Part shown: positions 8,916-18,667 of the stretch, piece by piece
Numbering within the stretch: position 1 is the stretch's first letter
Layout of the letters: the number at the start of each line of letters is the position of its first letter
Origin: Thermotoga sp. Ku-13t
GTDB lineage: Bacteria > Thermotogota > Thermotogae > Thermotogales > DSM-5069
NCBI RefSeq assembly: GCF_011057685.1
Contig: NZ_LNFY01000001.1
Span: 62,001 to 126,000, forward strand
Reading direction: 5' to 3'
DNA length: 64,000 nucleotides
Translations under genes and position numbers: made by a program
Notes under the pieces: generated by a model
Told to the model about the DNA's origin: nothing
Databases searched by the model: none
The model's input: the letters and a program-made list of their open reading frames with translations, nothing else

Positions 8916-10102
8916 AGAGACTGTTCACCAGTGAGAGCGTGACGGAAGGTCACCCAGACAAGCTGGCGGACCAAATATCGGATGCGATCCTGGATGCCAT
9001 TCTGGAGCAGGATCCCAACGCGAGAGTGGCCGTCGAAACACTCGTGACCACTGGCCTGGCTGTCGTTGCGGGAGAGGTCACGACCGAAGCCTACGTTGAT
9101 ATACAAGATATCGTTCGCCGAACGATTCTCGATGTCGGTTACACCAGAGCGAAGTACGGTTTCGATGGAGAAACCTGCGGTGTGCTGACGTCGATTCACA
9201 ATCAGTCCCCAGACATAGCCATAGGAGTGAACAGAGCCCTGGAAGCGAGGGAAAAGAACCATCTCGACGACGAGTACGACAAAATCGGGGCAGGAGATCA
9301 GGGCATGATGTTCGGATACGCTACCAATGAGACGCCCGAATATATGCCCCTACCGATAATGCTTGCCCACAAACTCGCGATGAGACTCGCTGAGGTTCGC
9401 AAGAAAAAGATCGTACCGTTCCTCAGACCGGACGGAAAGACTCAGGTCACGATCGAATACGACGAGAACTGGAAACCAGTGAGGGTCGATACGGTCTTGA
9501 TCTCTACCCAGCACGAACCGGATGTGACGATTCAGGAGCTCAGGGAAGCTTTGATAGAGCACGTCATAAAGCCCACGATCCCGGAGCAGTACTGGTCCAA
9601 CGATGTGAAGATCCTTGTGAACCCAACCGGTAGGTTCGTGCTCGGAGGGCCTTCGGCAGATACGGGTCTCACCGGTCGCAAGATCATTGTGGACACCTAC
9701 GGCGGGTGGGTGCCCCACGGAGGCGGAGCGTTCAGCGGGAAAGACCCAACCAAGGTGGACAGGTCGGCCCATTACATGGCCCGCTATGTTGCAAAGAATG
9801 TTGTAGCTGCGGGGCTTGCGGACCGCTTCATGATACAGGTTGCTTATGCCATAGGCAAGGCCAGACCTGTTTCTTTGATGATAGAAACTTTTGGAACTGC
9901 CAAGGTCGATGAGGAAAAGTTGAAGAAAGCCATAATCGAGTTGTTCGATTTCCGACCACTGGCAATCATTGAAAGATTGAACCTGAGACGCCCCATTTAC
10001 AAAAAGACCGCAGCCTACGGACACTTCGGCAGGAACGATCCTGATTTTACCTGGGAGAGGCTCGATGCTGTTAATGAACTCAGGAGATACTTCAACATGT
10101 GA
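8912..10102 (+). CDS. metK: S-adenosylmethionine synthetase
   Basis: MetK makes SAM from methionine and ATP. Diagnostic motifs are [16 protein letters not shown] near residue 14, the [12 protein letters not shown] hexapeptide region near 128-139, and the P-loop-like [16 protein letters not shown] near 270-285. The length of 396 residues is normal. ATG 8912 follows GGAGGCGGAG. SAM feeds the methyltransferase upstream, and the nucleosidase at 29.5 kb would recycle a SAM by-product. Confidence 0.97.
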   Translation: MKRLFTSESVTEGHPDKLADQISDAILDAILEQDPNARVAVETLVTTGLAVVAGEVTTEAYVDIQDIVRRTILDVGYTRAKYGFDGETCGVLTSIHNQSPDIAIGVNRALEAREKNHLDDEYDKIGAGDQGMMFGYATNETPEYMPLPIMLAHKLAMRLAEVRKKKIVPFLRPDGKTQVTIEYDENWKPVRVDTVLISTQHEPDVTIQELREALIEHVIKPTIPEQYWSNDVKILVNPTGRFVLGGPSADTGLTGRKIIVDTYGGWVPHGGGAFSGKDPTKVDRSAHYMARYVAKNVVAAGLADRFMIQVAYAIGKARPVSLMIETFGTAKVDEEKLKKAIIELFDFRPLAIIERLNLRRPIYKKTAAYGHFGRNDPDFTWERLDAVNELRRYFNM

Positions 10103-10116
10103 GGGAGGGAGGAACC

Positions 10117-10404
10117 TTGGTAAAAAAGGTCAACAAATCCGCATTGAAGCGCGTCAGACAATCCGAGGAAAGAAAGTTGAGAAACAAATCTTACAAGACA
10201 AGAATGAAGAATGCCGTGAAAGCTGTGATGGAAGCGATAAAAGCAGGCGAGGACAAAGATAAAATCATGCAGCTGGTGAAAGAGGCAATTTCTGCCATAG
10301 ATAAAGCTGCATCCAAGGGCGCCATTCATAAGAATCAGGCTGCTCGAAGAAAGTCCCGCCTCATGAATTTTGTCAACAAGAACCTCCAAACGGTTCAGGG
10401 TTGA
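10117..10404 (+). CDS. rpsT: 30S ribosomal protein S20
   Basis: S20 is a small, Lys/Arg-rich helical protein that binds the 5' domain of 16S rRNA. The sequence has the typical NKSALKRVRQSEERKLRN start and the KAASKGAIHKNQAARRKSRL motif. TTG 10117 is chosen as start. The frame is open from GTG 10099, but that codon overlaps the end of metK, and the strong GGGAGGGAGG site lies just before the TTG. This gives 95 residues, the usual size. It is the last gene before a terminator. Confidence 0.92.
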   Translation: MVKKVNKSALKRVRQSEERKLRNKSYKTRMKNAVKAVMEAIKAGEDKDKIMQLVKEAISAIDKAASKGAIHKNQAARRKSRLMNFVNKNLQTVQG

Positions 10405-10442
10405 AAAGTCCGAAAAACTTAAGAGGTTTTTGCTCGTTTGTT

Positions 10443-10473
10443 CCAGCACCTGTTAGATCGGGTGCTGGTTTTG
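10443..10473 (+). terminator. Intrinsic terminator after rpsT
   Basis: An 8-bp stem (CCAGCACC / GGTGCTGG) with a loop of about 10 bases is followed by TTTTG. It lies 38 bases after the rpsT stop and probably ends the hslU-rpsT transcript. Confidence 0.8.
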
Positions 10474-10507
10474 CTTTGATGGTACAATTTTAATTGGTGA
10501 GCTATGA

Positions 10508-11074
10508 GTGAGAGATCGTGTGCTGTTTCTAATATTTGTAGTTGTGCTGTTCTCTGGCCCAATCGTGGTTGGATCGACCCACTCGGTGTGGGTAGCTACG
10601 CTGTGGTACGTCGCGCTTCTGTCCATCAGTCTGACACTGATGAAACTGGAGCATCTCAGTCCTCTCTTCACTTACAGACGCGGTCTCATTCTGAGAAGCG
10701 TGCTGTATCTGCTGCTGCTCTACGGTTTGCTCGCCCTGACCAGTCTGCTGTTTCCACAGCAGTACGAAATCGTTCAAACGTTGAGTAGTCTGGACCCCAT
10801 GATGGTGGTGTTGCTCGTGGTGCTCGCTCCGCTCGCCGAAGAGGTGGCGTTCCGCGGTTACACACAGTCGGTCTTCAAGAGAAAACTCGGCACGGATGGA
10901 GCCATAATCGTCACATCACTGCTGTTTTCTCTGTTTCATCCGATCTCCATGTTTCCACAGGTGTTCGTAACATCGCTGTTGCTCGGAACGATAAAGGAAG
11001 TTCACGGATCGTTGATACCTTGTGTTGTAGTTCACTGTCTAAATAATGTGGTGGCATTCGTGGCCTCACTGTGA
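10508..11074 (+). CDS. CPBP-family intramembrane metalloprotease
   Basis: This is a polytopic membrane protein of 188 residues belonging to the CAAX protease / bacteriocin-processing (Abi, CPBP) family. The three family motifs are visible: EExxxR at about residues 112-118 (AEEVAFRG), FxxxH at about 145-150 (LFSLFHP), and HxxxN near 177 (VHCLNN). These Glu, His and Asn residues form the metal-dependent active site in characterised relatives. Six or so hydrophobic segments are present. The start codon is GTG 10508. The substrate is unknown. Confidence 0.85.
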   Translation: MRDRVLFLIFVVVLFSGPIVVGSTHSVWVATLWYVALLSISLTLMKLEHLSPLFTYRRGLILRSVLYLLLLYGLLALTSLLFPQQYEIVQTLSSLDPMMVVLLVVLAPLAEEVAFRGYTQSVFKRKLGTDGAIIVTSLLFSLFHPISMFPQVFVTSLLLGTIKEVHGSLIPCVVVHCLNNVVAFVASL

Positions 11075-11095
11075 ACCAGGAAAGGAGTGATTCAA

Positions 11096-13549
11096 ATGTT
11101 TGATAAATTTTCAGAAAGTTCCGCAAGACTGATCGTTGAAGCACAGAAAGAAGCCATAGAGATGGGGCATTCGTACGTCGGAACCGAACACATACTGCTC
11201 GCGATACTGAAGCAGGATTCTCCGCTGAGTGAATCGCTCAGCGAAATGGGTGTCACCTACGCACGTGCCAAGAACGAGATCATATCCATGGTCGGAATGG
11301 GTATGCGAGGTTACTCCAGCTCTCCGCAGATGACGCCGAGAGCCAAACGCGTCATCGAGCTCGCTTATGAGGAAGCGAAGTATCTCGGTAGCGATAAGAT
11401 ACAGCCAGAGCACATACTCCTGGGGATCATCAGAGAGGGAGAAGGAATCGCCGTTCACGTGCTCAGGAAGATGGGTGTAGACCTCGGGACACTCAGGAGA
11501 ATCGTGGTCGAAAACTCTCAGCAGCAAAAATCGGATTACGATGTTGACAGAACTTCCGACAATCCTTCGGTCAGGCACCTGGAAGGTTTTGGAATAGACC
11601 TCACGGCGCTCGCGATGAAGAACCAGCTCGATCCCGTCATAGGAAGGGAGGAAGAAATAGAGCGCGTGATGCAGGTGCTGGTTCGAAGAAAGAAGAACAA
11701 CCCTGTGCTCATCGGCGAACCAGGCATCGGTAAAACCGCTATCGTGGAGGGACTCGCACAGAGAATCGTCGCCGGAGAAGTTCCCGAACCGCTCAAACAC
11801 AAGACGATATTCTCTCTTGACGTCGCAGCCCTCGTGGCTGGCACGAAATACAGGGGCGAATTCGAAAAGAGGATGAAGAAGCTGTTGCAGGTGGTCAGCC
11901 GCGATCCGAACATCATTCTGTTCATAGATGAAATCCACACGATCGTCGGAGCAGGTTCGGCTGAAGGTGCGGTCGATGCGGCGAACATACTCAAACCCGC
12001 CCTCGCAAGAGGTGAGATCAAGTGCATTGGAGCGACGACCCCGGACGAGTACAGAAAATACATCGAAAAGGATGCCGCTTTGGAAAGGCGCTTCCAGAAG
12101 ATCTACGTAAGAGAGCCGAGCGCTGAGGAAACCCTCGAAATTCTCAAAGGTTTGAGGCACAAGTACGAGTCGCATCACAGGGTAAGATACACCGATTCCG
12201 CGCTCGAAGCGGCCGTGTACCTTTCGAAAAGATACATCACGGATCATTTCCTCCCCGACAAGGCCATCGATGTGATAGATGAAGCTGGCGCAAGGGCACG
12301 TTTGAAGAGTTTCGTTCTGCCACCAGAGATTCAGCTTTTGAAAGCGCAACTGGAACAGATCAAGAACGACAAGGAACTCGCCGTGCTGAATCAGGATTAC
12401 GAAAGGGCTGCCGAGCTGAAGGAACAGGAGAGGGCCATTTCGGCCCAGCTGAACGAGAAGTATCAGCAGTGGAGAAAATCCGTTGAATCATCGATAATAA
12501 CTGTCGACGTCGATCAGATCGCTGAGGTCGTGTCGAGCTGGACAGGTATACCGCTGATGAAGATAGAAGAGAGCGAGAGCGAGAAACTGTTGAATCTCGA
12601 AAAGGCGTTGCACCAGCGCATCGTTGGTCAGGATGAGGCTATAAAGGCTATAGCCAGGGCGATAAGGCGCGCACGCAGTGGCCTGAAGGACCCGAGACGC
12701 CCCATAGGTGTGTTCCTGTTCCTTGGCCCGACCGGTGTGGGTAAAACGGAACTGACGAAGGTGCTGGCAGCGTACCTGTTCGGTGACGAAAAAGCCCTGA
12801 TCAGGTTCGACATGAGTGAGTACATGGAACGCTTCTCGGTCTCCAGATTGATCGGAGCACCTCCGGGCTACGTCGGTTACGAAGAGGGTGGAACGCTCAC
12901 GGAAAAAGTCAGGCGCAGGCCGTTCTCTGTCATACTGTTCGACGAGATCGAGAAAGCGCATCCGGACGTGTTCAACATCCTTCTCCAGATCATGGATGAC
13001 GGTCGACTGACGGATTCCCAGGGTCGAGAGGTTGATTTCAAGAACACGATCATAGTGATGACGAGCAACATCGGAGGAACACTGATAAACAAGTCCAAGA
13101 GAACGCTGGGCTTCGTCTCACAGGAAGACGCGCAACGCGACTACGAAGAGATGAAAGCGCTCGTTCTCGACGAAGTCAAGAAGACCTTCAGGCCAGAATT
13201 TCTCAACAGAATAGACGAGATCGTTGTGTTCCACCCGCTGACGAAGGAGGATGTATCCAAGATCATTGACATACTCCTGTCAGACCTGCGTGAGAGACTG
13301 AAATCCAAGAACCTGGACCTCGTTCTGACCAGATCAGCACGGGAGTTCCTGATCGAGAAAGGATTCGACCCTGTTTACGGTGCGAGACCTTTGAAACGAG
13401 CGATTCAGCAGTACCTGGAAGATCCGCTCGCTGAAGAGATACTCAGGGGCAAGTTCGATCCCGGTGACGTGATCGTTTGTACGCGCGGCAGGGATGGATT
13501 GAGATTCACAAAGAAACGGCAAACCAAAGCAGGAGTCCTGCAGGGATGA
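11096..13549 (+). CDS. clpC: ATP-dependent Clp protease ATP-binding subunit ClpC
   Basis: ClpC is a Hsp100 unfoldase that feeds substrates to ClpP. The Clp N-domain repeats cover about residues 1-145 (YVGTEHILLAIL, KIQPEHILLGII). AAA1 has Walker A at about 206-213 (GEPGIGKT). A short middle region near 420-455 has a UVR-type motif (QDYERAAELKEQE). AAA2 has Walker A at about 543-551 (GPTGVGKTE). The short middle domain distinguishes it from ClpB. ATG 11096 is preferred over GTG 11087, which overlaps the GGAAAGGAG ribosome site. The product is 817 residues. Its stop overlaps the radA start (ATGA). Confidence 0.94.
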   Translation: MFDKFSESSARLIVEAQKEAIEMGHSYVGTEHILLAILKQDSPLSESLSEMGVTYARAKNEIISMVGMGMRGYSSSPQMTPRAKRVIELAYEEAKYLGSDKIQPEHILLGIIREGEGIAVHVLRKMGVDLGTLRRIVVENSQQQKSDYDVDRTSDNPSVRHLEGFGIDLTALAMKNQLDPVIGREEEIERVMQVLVRRKKNNPVLIGEPGIGKTAIVEGLAQRIVAGEVPEPLKHKTIFSLDVAALVAGTKYRGEFEKRMKKLLQVVSRDPNIILFIDEIHTIVGAGSAEGAVDAANILKPALARGEIKCIGATTPDEYRKYIEKDAALERRFQKIYVREPSAEETLEILKGLRHKYESHHRVRYTDSALEAAVYLSKRYITDHFLPDKAIDVIDEAGARARLKSFVLPPEIQLLKAQLEQIKNDKELAVLNQDYERAAELKEQERAISAQLNEKYQQWRKSVESSIITVDVDQIAEVVSSWTGIPLMKIEESESEKLLNLEKALHQRIVGQDEAIKAIARAIRRARSGLKDPRRPIGVFLFLGPTGVGKTELTKVLAAYLFGDEKALIRFDMSEYMERFSVSRLIGAPPGYVGYEEGGTLTEKVRRRPFSVILFDEIEKAHPDVFNILLQIMDDGRLTDSQGREVDFKNTIIVMTSNIGGTLINKSKRTLGFVSQEDAQRDYEEMKALVLDEVKKTFRPEFLNRIDEIVVFHPLTKEDVSKIIDILLSDLRERLKSKNLDLVLTRSAREFLIEKGFDPVYGARPLKRAIQQYLEDPLAEEILRGKFDPGDVIVCTRGRDGLRFTKKRQTKAGVLQG

Positions 13550-14880
13550 AAAAGGGCGGTTACTTCGTCTGTGAAAGCTGCGGTTACGAATCGGTGAAAT
13601 GGTTTGGAAGATGTCCGAGTTGTGGCGCATGGAACACGGCACGAGAGGTCGTGATCCCACAGAATGAACGAAGGAAAGATGTGCCACAACCTGCTGTACT
13701 CAAATCACTGAAGGCGGAACAGAAGCACGAGAGGATCCAGACTGGTTTTTCCGAACTCGACGAAGCGCTGAACGGAGGTTTGATGGCAGGTCAGGTAGTC
13801 TTACTCGGTGGGGAGCCAGGCGTCGGCAAAAGTAGCCTGGCTCTCCAAATTTGTGGCCATCTTGCGAAGAGGTTCAAAGTTCTGTACGTCACGGCGGAGG
13901 AATCACCTGAGCAGGTCGCTTACAGATCAGAAAGGTTCGGATTTCGATCGGAAGACAACATCGTTGTTTTGAGCGAGAACGATCCTGAGCAGGTTTTGAA
14001 CGTTCTGGACAGTTCTTACAAATTCCTTGTCGTGGACTCACTCCAAGCCATGTATTCGGAGCGACTGGGTTCCTATCCAGGAAGCGTCGCACAGGTTCGT
14101 ACGGCCGCTTCTCTGATCACGGAACGCTGTAAAGCTCTCTCGATCCCAGCCCTGCTCATCGCACACATAACGAAGAGTGGAGAGATAGCAGGTCCAAAGA
14201 TGGTGGAACACCTGGTCGACACGGTGATCTACTTCGAAGGAGAAACGAACACCGATTTCAGAATTCTCAGGATCGTCAAGAACAGGTTCGGTCCTTCGGG
14301 TGAGATGTGCATCTTCGAAATGACCGAGTCTGGTCTGAAACAAATTGATGAATCGCTCCTGATAGACGTGGAAGAACCACCTGCTGGAAACTGTCTGAGC
14401 TGTGTGATAGAAGGTTCAAAGCCTCTCGTTGTACAGTTGCAGGCGCTCGTTTCGAAAACTAGATCAGTTTCACCCAGGCGCGTAAGCAACGGTTACGATC
14501 TGACCAGATTGTTGATGCTGATCGCCATCCTCGAACGGCAGGCACATCTTCCACTGGAGAGTCGAGATGTGTACGTGAACGTCATGGGGGGGCTGAAGGT
14601 AACCGACACGGCGGCCGATCTTGCCGTCGCCTGCGCCATAGTTTCTTCTCTAACGGAGGTCTCACTCGGCAGGGCTGCCGCGTTCGGTGAGATCAGTCTG
14701 GACGGTAGGATAAGGCCCGTTCACAGAATCAGGAACCGGCTGGATGCTTTGAACAGGGTCGAACTGGATAGGATACTTCTGCCGACCGGTCCTGATGCGA
14801 ACGAGGAAGGTTGCGTTCCTTTGAGGGACGTTCGATCTTTAATGAACGTTCTGGGAGTGAGGAGAGTTGATAGCAACTGA
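13546..14880 (+). CDS. radA: DNA repair protein RadA (Sms)
   Basis: RadA is a RecA-like helicase that promotes branch migration in recombination. It has the N-terminal C4 zinc finger (CESCGY and CPSCGAW, about residues 8-25), Walker A at about 88-96 (GEPGVGKSS), the RadA-specific KNRFGP motif at about 245-250, and a C-terminal Lon-like domain from about 300. The frame is open upstream to 13477, but ATG 13546 overlaps the clpC stop and starts right at the zinc finger. The product is 444 residues. The clpC-radA-disA order is the same as in many Firmicutes. Confidence 0.96.
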   Translation: MKKGGYFVCESCGYESVKWFGRCPSCGAWNTAREVVIPQNERRKDVPQPAVLKSLKAEQKHERIQTGFSELDEALNGGLMAGQVVLLGGEPGVGKSSLALQICGHLAKRFKVLYVTAEESPEQVAYRSERFGFRSEDNIVVLSENDPEQVLNVLDSSYKFLVVDSLQAMYSERLGSYPGSVAQVRTAASLITERCKALSIPALLIAHITKSGEIAGPKMVEHLVDTVIYFEGETNTDFRILRIVKNRFGPSGEMCIFEMTESGLKQIDESLLIDVEEPPAGNCLSCVIEGSKPLVVQLQALVSKTRSVSPRRVSNGYDLTRLLMLIAILERQAHLPLESRDVYVNVMGGLKVTDTAADLAVACAIVSSLTEVSLGRAAAFGEISLDGRIRPVHRIRNRLDALNRVELDRILLPTGPDANEEGCVPLRDVRSLMNVLGVRRVDSN

Positions 14881-15943
14881 ACTTCTCAACAAAATAGCTC
14901 TGCTGTCTCCTGGAACCCGGCTCAGAAAAGCATTGGACGATATAAGGGCAGCGAACCTTGGAGCACTCATACTTTTCGTGGACGATCTGTCGAAGCACAG
15001 GAGCATCATTCAGGGTGGATTCGAGGTGAACTGTAGTTTCACACCTGAAAGGCTGTACGAGCTTGCCAAAATGGATGGTGCGATAGTGGTCTCCGAAGAT
15101 GTATCAAGGATCCTTCTAGCGAATGCGCACCTGGTACCTGATCCAACGATTCCCACGACGGAGACTGGCACCCGCCACAGAACGGCCGAGAGAGTGGCGA
15201 AACAGACCAACTGCATGGTCGTCGCGATATCGAAGCGCAGGAACGTTGTGACCGTTTACTACGGACCCCACAAGTACGCGTTGAGTGACACCAGGTTGCT
15301 CATGGCGAGGGTTTCTCAGGCTCTGAACGCGATGGAAAGGTATCGGACCAGCCTGGACAGGCTTCTGTCTTCCATTGATTCCGCAGAGCTGCAAGTCGGT
15401 GTTTCCATCCACGACGTTGCAAAAACAATCGAAAAAGCGGTAAAAATGCTGAGAATCTATGAGGAAGTGTATCCATACATGGTCGAACTCGGAGAAGAAG
15501 CCAGCTTGATCTGGGCGCAACTGGACGAATTACTCACAGAAGTCGAGGAGACCGTGGTTCTGCTCGTGATGGATTACAGTGCGGTGGAGCTGGATCCAGA
15601 ACAGGCCAAGGAGACTGTTGAAAGACTGAAGCAGGACAAGAACCTCACCGAGATGAAAATCATTAAGGAACTCGGACTTAACGTTCAAACAAGCGCACAG
15701 GCTGGCGAAATCCTGGTTCATCCAAAAGGATACAGGTTTTTGAAGGGCGTGGTGAGAATTCCCCTGAACGTGTCACAGAACGTCGTGAAGACGTTCAAAA
15801 ATCTCAAGAACCTGAGAGAAGCGGACGTGGAAGTACTGAAATCCGTGGATGGGATCGGAGAAAAAAGGGCGTTGGCAATCGCGTCGAGTCTTGGTATGAT
15901 AAGAGGAAGGGAAGGAACCCGAGGCGAGAAAAAGACAGAATAG
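14867..15943 (+). CDS. disA: DNA integrity scanning diadenylate cyclase DisA
   Basis: DisA makes cyclic di-AMP from two ATP and senses branched DNA. The DAC domain has the DGA motif near residue 70 (MDGAIVVSED) and the RHRTAER motif near residue 103. These are both catalytic signatures and both are intact. The middle is a helical spine and the C-terminus carries helix-hairpin-helix segments near 315-345 (LKSVDGIGEKRALAIA) for DNA binding. The length of 358 residues is normal. The start is TTG 14867, 14 bases inside radA. The coupling supports a shared role in DNA damage surveillance. Confidence 0.95.
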   Translation: MIATELLNKIALLSPGTRLRKALDDIRAANLGALILFVDDLSKHRSIIQGGFEVNCSFTPERLYELAKMDGAIVVSEDVSRILLANAHLVPDPTIPTTETGTRHRTAERVAKQTNCMVVAISKRRNVVTVYYGPHKYALSDTRLLMARVSQALNAMERYRTSLDRLLSSIDSAELQVGVSIHDVAKTIEKAVKMLRIYEEVYPYMVELGEEASLIWAQLDELLTEVEETVVLLVMDYSAVELDPEQAKETVERLKQDKNLTEMKIIKELGLNVQTSAQAGEILVHPKGYRFLKGVVRIPLNVSQNVVKTFKNLKNLREADVEVLKSVDGIGEKRALAIASSLGMIRGREGTRGEKKTE

Positions 15944-15961
15944 GAAAGGGAGGAGTGCGAG

Positions 15962-16096
15962 ATGAAGAGAACCTACCAACCGAATCGAAGGAAGAGGAAA
16001 AGAACGCACGGCTTTCTCGTGAGGTCTCGAACTGCCTCCGGAAGAAAAGTGCTCGCCCGCAGAAGGGCGAAAGGTAGATGGAGACTGGCGGTTTGA
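15962..16096 (+). CDS. rpmH: 50S ribosomal protein L34
   Basis: The 44-residue protein starts at ATG 15962 behind GGGAGGAG. It begins [18 protein letters not shown] and continues through the family's [15 protein letters not shown] block, which is the full L34 signature. The last 19 bases overlap the start of rnpA in another frame. This rpmH-rnpA overlap is a compact form of the usual bacterial order. Confidence 0.96.
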   Translation: MKRTYQPNRRKRKRTHGFLVRSRTASGRKVLARRRAKGRWRLAV

Positions 16097-16449
16097 ATCT
16101 CTACTCTTTCCCCCGCCAAGAAAGGCTCAGGCTGAAGCGAGATTTCGACAGGGTTTTCCGAGAGGGATTGTCGTTGCAAAGTGACCTTTTCACGGTGATA
16201 TACCTGAAGAATGACCTGGATTTCAACAGAATAGCGATCATCGTGAGAAAAAAGCTCGGTAAAGCCCACGACAGGAACAGGATAAAACGCTGGATCAGGG
16301 AAAGTTACAGGCAGATGAAACCAGAGCTTCCCAGAGGTTACGATATCGTGGTGATCCCGCGGAAAACCCTGTCCGAAATTCTCAACAGAATCGATTACTA
16401 CGTTATAAGGAACGAACTTGGAAAGCTGTTGAAGAGGATCGGCACATGA
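16078..16449 (+). CDS. rnpA: Ribonuclease P protein component
   Basis: RnpA is the protein subunit that helps RNase P RNA bind pre-tRNA. The product has 123 residues. The family's RNR motif is visible at about residues 62-72 ([14 protein letters not shown]), preceded by [16 protein letters not shown] 16078 lies inside rpmH. A later start is not supported by a better ribosome site. It overlaps yidD by 4 bases (ATGA). Confidence 0.93.
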   Translation: METGGLNLYSFPRQERLRLKRDFDRVFREGLSLQSDLFTVIYLKNDLDFNRIAIIVRKKLGKAHDRNRIKRWIRESYRQMKPELPRGYDIVVIPRKTLSEILNRIDYYVIRNELGKLLKRIGT

Positions 16450-16685
16450 GAAAGTTCGTCGTGAGCTGTATAAGGTTCTATCAGAGGTACATTTCTCCGC
16501 TGAAACCTCCCACGTGCAGGTTCACTCCGACCTGCTCGACTTATGCTATTGAAGCGATCGAGAAATTCGGAGTGATCAAAGGGTTAATCCTTGCTGGCTG
16601 GCGAATACTGAGATGCAACCCCTTGAGTGTAGGTGGAGAAGATCCGGTACCGGACAAATTCACACTGAGGAGGAGATCGACTTGA
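16446..16685 (+). CDS. yidD: Membrane protein insertion efficiency factor YidD
   Basis: This is a 79-residue amphipathic protein of the YidD family, which supports insertion of inner-membrane proteins. The conserved motif [20 protein letters not shown] spans about residues 11-30, with family cysteines, followed by [11 protein letters not shown] at about 47-57. It overlaps both rnpA and yidC by 4 bases. Confidence 0.94.
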   Translation: MRKFVVSCIRFYQRYISPLKPPTCRFTPTCSTYAIEAIEKFGVIKGLILAGWRILRCNPLSVGGEDPVPDKFTLRRRST

Positions 16686-18013
16686 AGAAGCTTCTCATTG
16701 CATCAATTCTGATCTTTGCTCTTTCTCTCACGTTCTCCCAGAACGAGATAAAAGTTACGTACCTGCCGAGTGGGATAAAGGTTCAGACCCGTTTCGCAGA
16801 GTACGAGTTCGATCAGAACGGAAACCTTGCAAACGTGTATTCCACGGTGGAGAGAAGAGTTCACATCTTCGAGAGGGACAATGACGGCTTTGACCTCTTG
16901 ACTGAGGATGGTACTGCCCTCACTGCTGTTGCTGAGGCGCAACTCTTCGGCCAGCAGACCGGTGCGAACGTGTACAGAGGCGATCTGGTCCTCACTTACG
17001 ATTATGGTGATGTGAAAAAAAGCTACGTGTTTCGAAACGTTCCAGAGTACGTCATCGAGGTGAGGCTGGAGACCAGAAGGCCCCTGATCGTTCACTTACC
17101 GCGTGTCTGGTTCGCTGACAACGACAGAACAGTGAAAGATTACTTCGTATCTCTCGCACCGAAGACAAGAACGTTGAGCCTGGTGAAGACAAACTCACAG
17201 AAGGTCGTGTCTAACACCGCTCGAATCGAGACTGATACCGCGCTGATCTTCCACATGGGACCGTACAAGAGAGTGTTTCTCAGCAAACTCTTTCCCGAGG
17301 ACTACGATGAGCTCGTATCTGTCATCAAAACCATTCCGGGTTCTTCTACCTGGTACGACCCAGTCTTTTATCCGCTCGTGTGGTTCTTCTGGTGGCTGTT
17401 CAAGCTTACGAAGAACTTTGGCTGGGCAATTATCCTGTTCACTGTCGTCGTAAGATTCGCGCTTTACCCACTTTACCATGCTCAGACCAAGTCGATGATA
17501 AAAATGCGCAAGTTACAGCCGAAGATAGAAATGATACGCAAGAAATACAAGGATCCAGCCAAGCAACAGGAAGAACTTTTGAAGGCGTACAGAGAGGAAG
17601 GGGTGAACCCCGCGAGCGGCTGTCTCATGCTCATCATACAGCTTCCGATATTCTTCCTGCTCTACACTGTCATACGCTATTTCCAGGAGGAAATAGCGTT
17701 CAATGGCCGATTCTTGATCTGGCCCGATCTGTCTAAGGGAGGATTCTCGGCCAACGCGATTTTCATATTGATCACGATCGTGGTGAGCTATTTCAACACA
17801 CTCATCACGAGCCAGGATACGAGATCTGCCTGGCAGGGGATCATCATGTCTGTTGCGTTCACGTTGCTGTTCGTGGGATTACCGAGTGGTCTGTTCCTTT
17901 ACTTTACAACCAACACTGTGATCCAGTTCCTTGTGACCTACTACATATACAAGCGTTACAGGATCAAAGGAATCACCACACGTGAGCTTCTTGGTTTGAG
18001 GCCCAAGGGGTGA
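16682..18013 (+). CDS. yidC: Membrane protein insertase YidC
   Basis: YidC inserts and folds inner-membrane proteins. TTG 16682 is chosen because it overlaps the yidD stop and follows GAGGAGGAG. The signal-like first helix starts right there. Residues 20-215 form a periplasmic beta-rich domain. The conserved membrane core runs from about 225 to 430 and includes [20 protein letters not shown] and a C-terminal [12 protein letters not shown]. The 443-residue length and large periplasmic domain fit the Gram-negative-like form known from Thermotoga. Confidence 0.94.
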   Translation: MKKLLIASILIFALSLTFSQNEIKVTYLPSGIKVQTRFAEYEFDQNGNLANVYSTVERRVHIFERDNDGFDLLTEDGTALTAVAEAQLFGQQTGANVYRGDLVLTYDYGDVKKSYVFRNVPEYVIEVRLETRRPLIVHLPRVWFADNDRTVKDYFVSLAPKTRTLSLVKTNSQKVVSNTARIETDTALIFHMGPYKRVFLSKLFPEDYDELVSVIKTIPGSSTWYDPVFYPLVWFFWWLFKLTKNFGWAIILFTVVVRFALYPLYHAQTKSMIKMRKLQPKIEMIRKKYKDPAKQQEELLKAYREEGVNPASGCLMLIIQLPIFFLLYTVIRYFQEEIAFNGRFLIWPDLSKGGFSANAIFILITIVVSYFNTLITSQDTRSAWQGIIMSVAFTLLFVGLPSGLFLYFTTNTVIQFLVTYYIYKRYRIKGITTRELLGLRPKG

Positions 18014-18019
18014 GCAGGG

Positions 18020-18667
18020 GTGAAAAAAGTTAAAATCAGTGCGCCAAGCGTTGAGGAAGCCTTGCAGAAGGCGATAGAGCATTACGATCTTCGAGAAGGC
18101 GAGTACGAATACACCGTGATAGAAAAAGGATCGAAAGGGATATTTGGTTTGTTCGCTAAGAACGCCGAGATAGAGATCTGTTTCAAGGCCGAGTATTTCG
18201 TTCGGAAGCTCGAGGAGTTTCTCACGAACATCTTGAGTGTCTGCGGGAATGTGAATGCTAAAGTGTCCTGTTCGAACAGAAGGTTCCTGGTGGAGCTCGA
18301 GGGAGAGGACATCGGCAGGCTCATAGGTAAACACGGCAAAACCCTTGCGGCGCTTCAACACGTTGCAATGATCTATTTGAACAGGATGAGCGATACCAAG
18401 CTTCTGGTTTCGATAGACGCAGGCGAGTACAAGAAGAAGCGAAAGAGGAGCCTGGAAGCAGTTGTAAAACAGGCGATACAGCGGGTGAAACTCACCAAGG
18501 GAAAAGTGATCCTGGATCCCATGTTCGCGTTCGAGCGCAGGATAGTCCACGAAATGGTGAAGCAACACAGGAACTTGAAGAGTTATTCGATCGGTGTTGA
18601 GCCGTATCGGAAAGTGGTCATCGAGTACAGTTCCAACGAAAAAGACGGAGATTCACACAAAAATTAA
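18020..18667 (+). CDS. Jag/KhpB family RNA-binding protein (Jag-N, KH, R3H)
   Basis: This 215-residue protein is of the SpoIIIJ-associated Jag / KhpB / EloR family and is encoded after yidC, as is common. The Jag_N domain covers about residues 1-52 (VEEALQKAIEHY, KGSKGIFGLF). The KH domain has the GxxG loop at about 98-103 (LIGKHGKTL). The R3H domain is near the C-terminus (RRIVHEMVKQHRNLKSYS). It starts at GTG 18020, 6 bases after the yidC stop. Its last bases overlap the stop of the gene on the opposite strand. Confidence 0.92.
   Translation: MKKVKISAPSVEEALQKAIEHYDLREGEYEYTVIEKGSKGIFGLFAKNAEIEICFKAEYFVRKLEEFLTNILSVCGNVNAKVSCSNRRFLVELEGEDIGRLIGKHGKTLAALQHVAMIYLNRMSDTKLLVSIDAGEYKKKRKRSLEAVVKQAIQRVKLTKGKVILDPMFAFERRIVHEMVKQHRNLKSYSIGVEPYRKVVIEYSSNEKDGDSHKN

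Noticed and set aside
15962-18667. rpmH-rnpA-yidD-yidC-jag as a marker for the replication origin
   Set aside because: This block is origin-linked in many bacteria, but no dnaA, dnaN or DnaA-box cluster was seen in the window.
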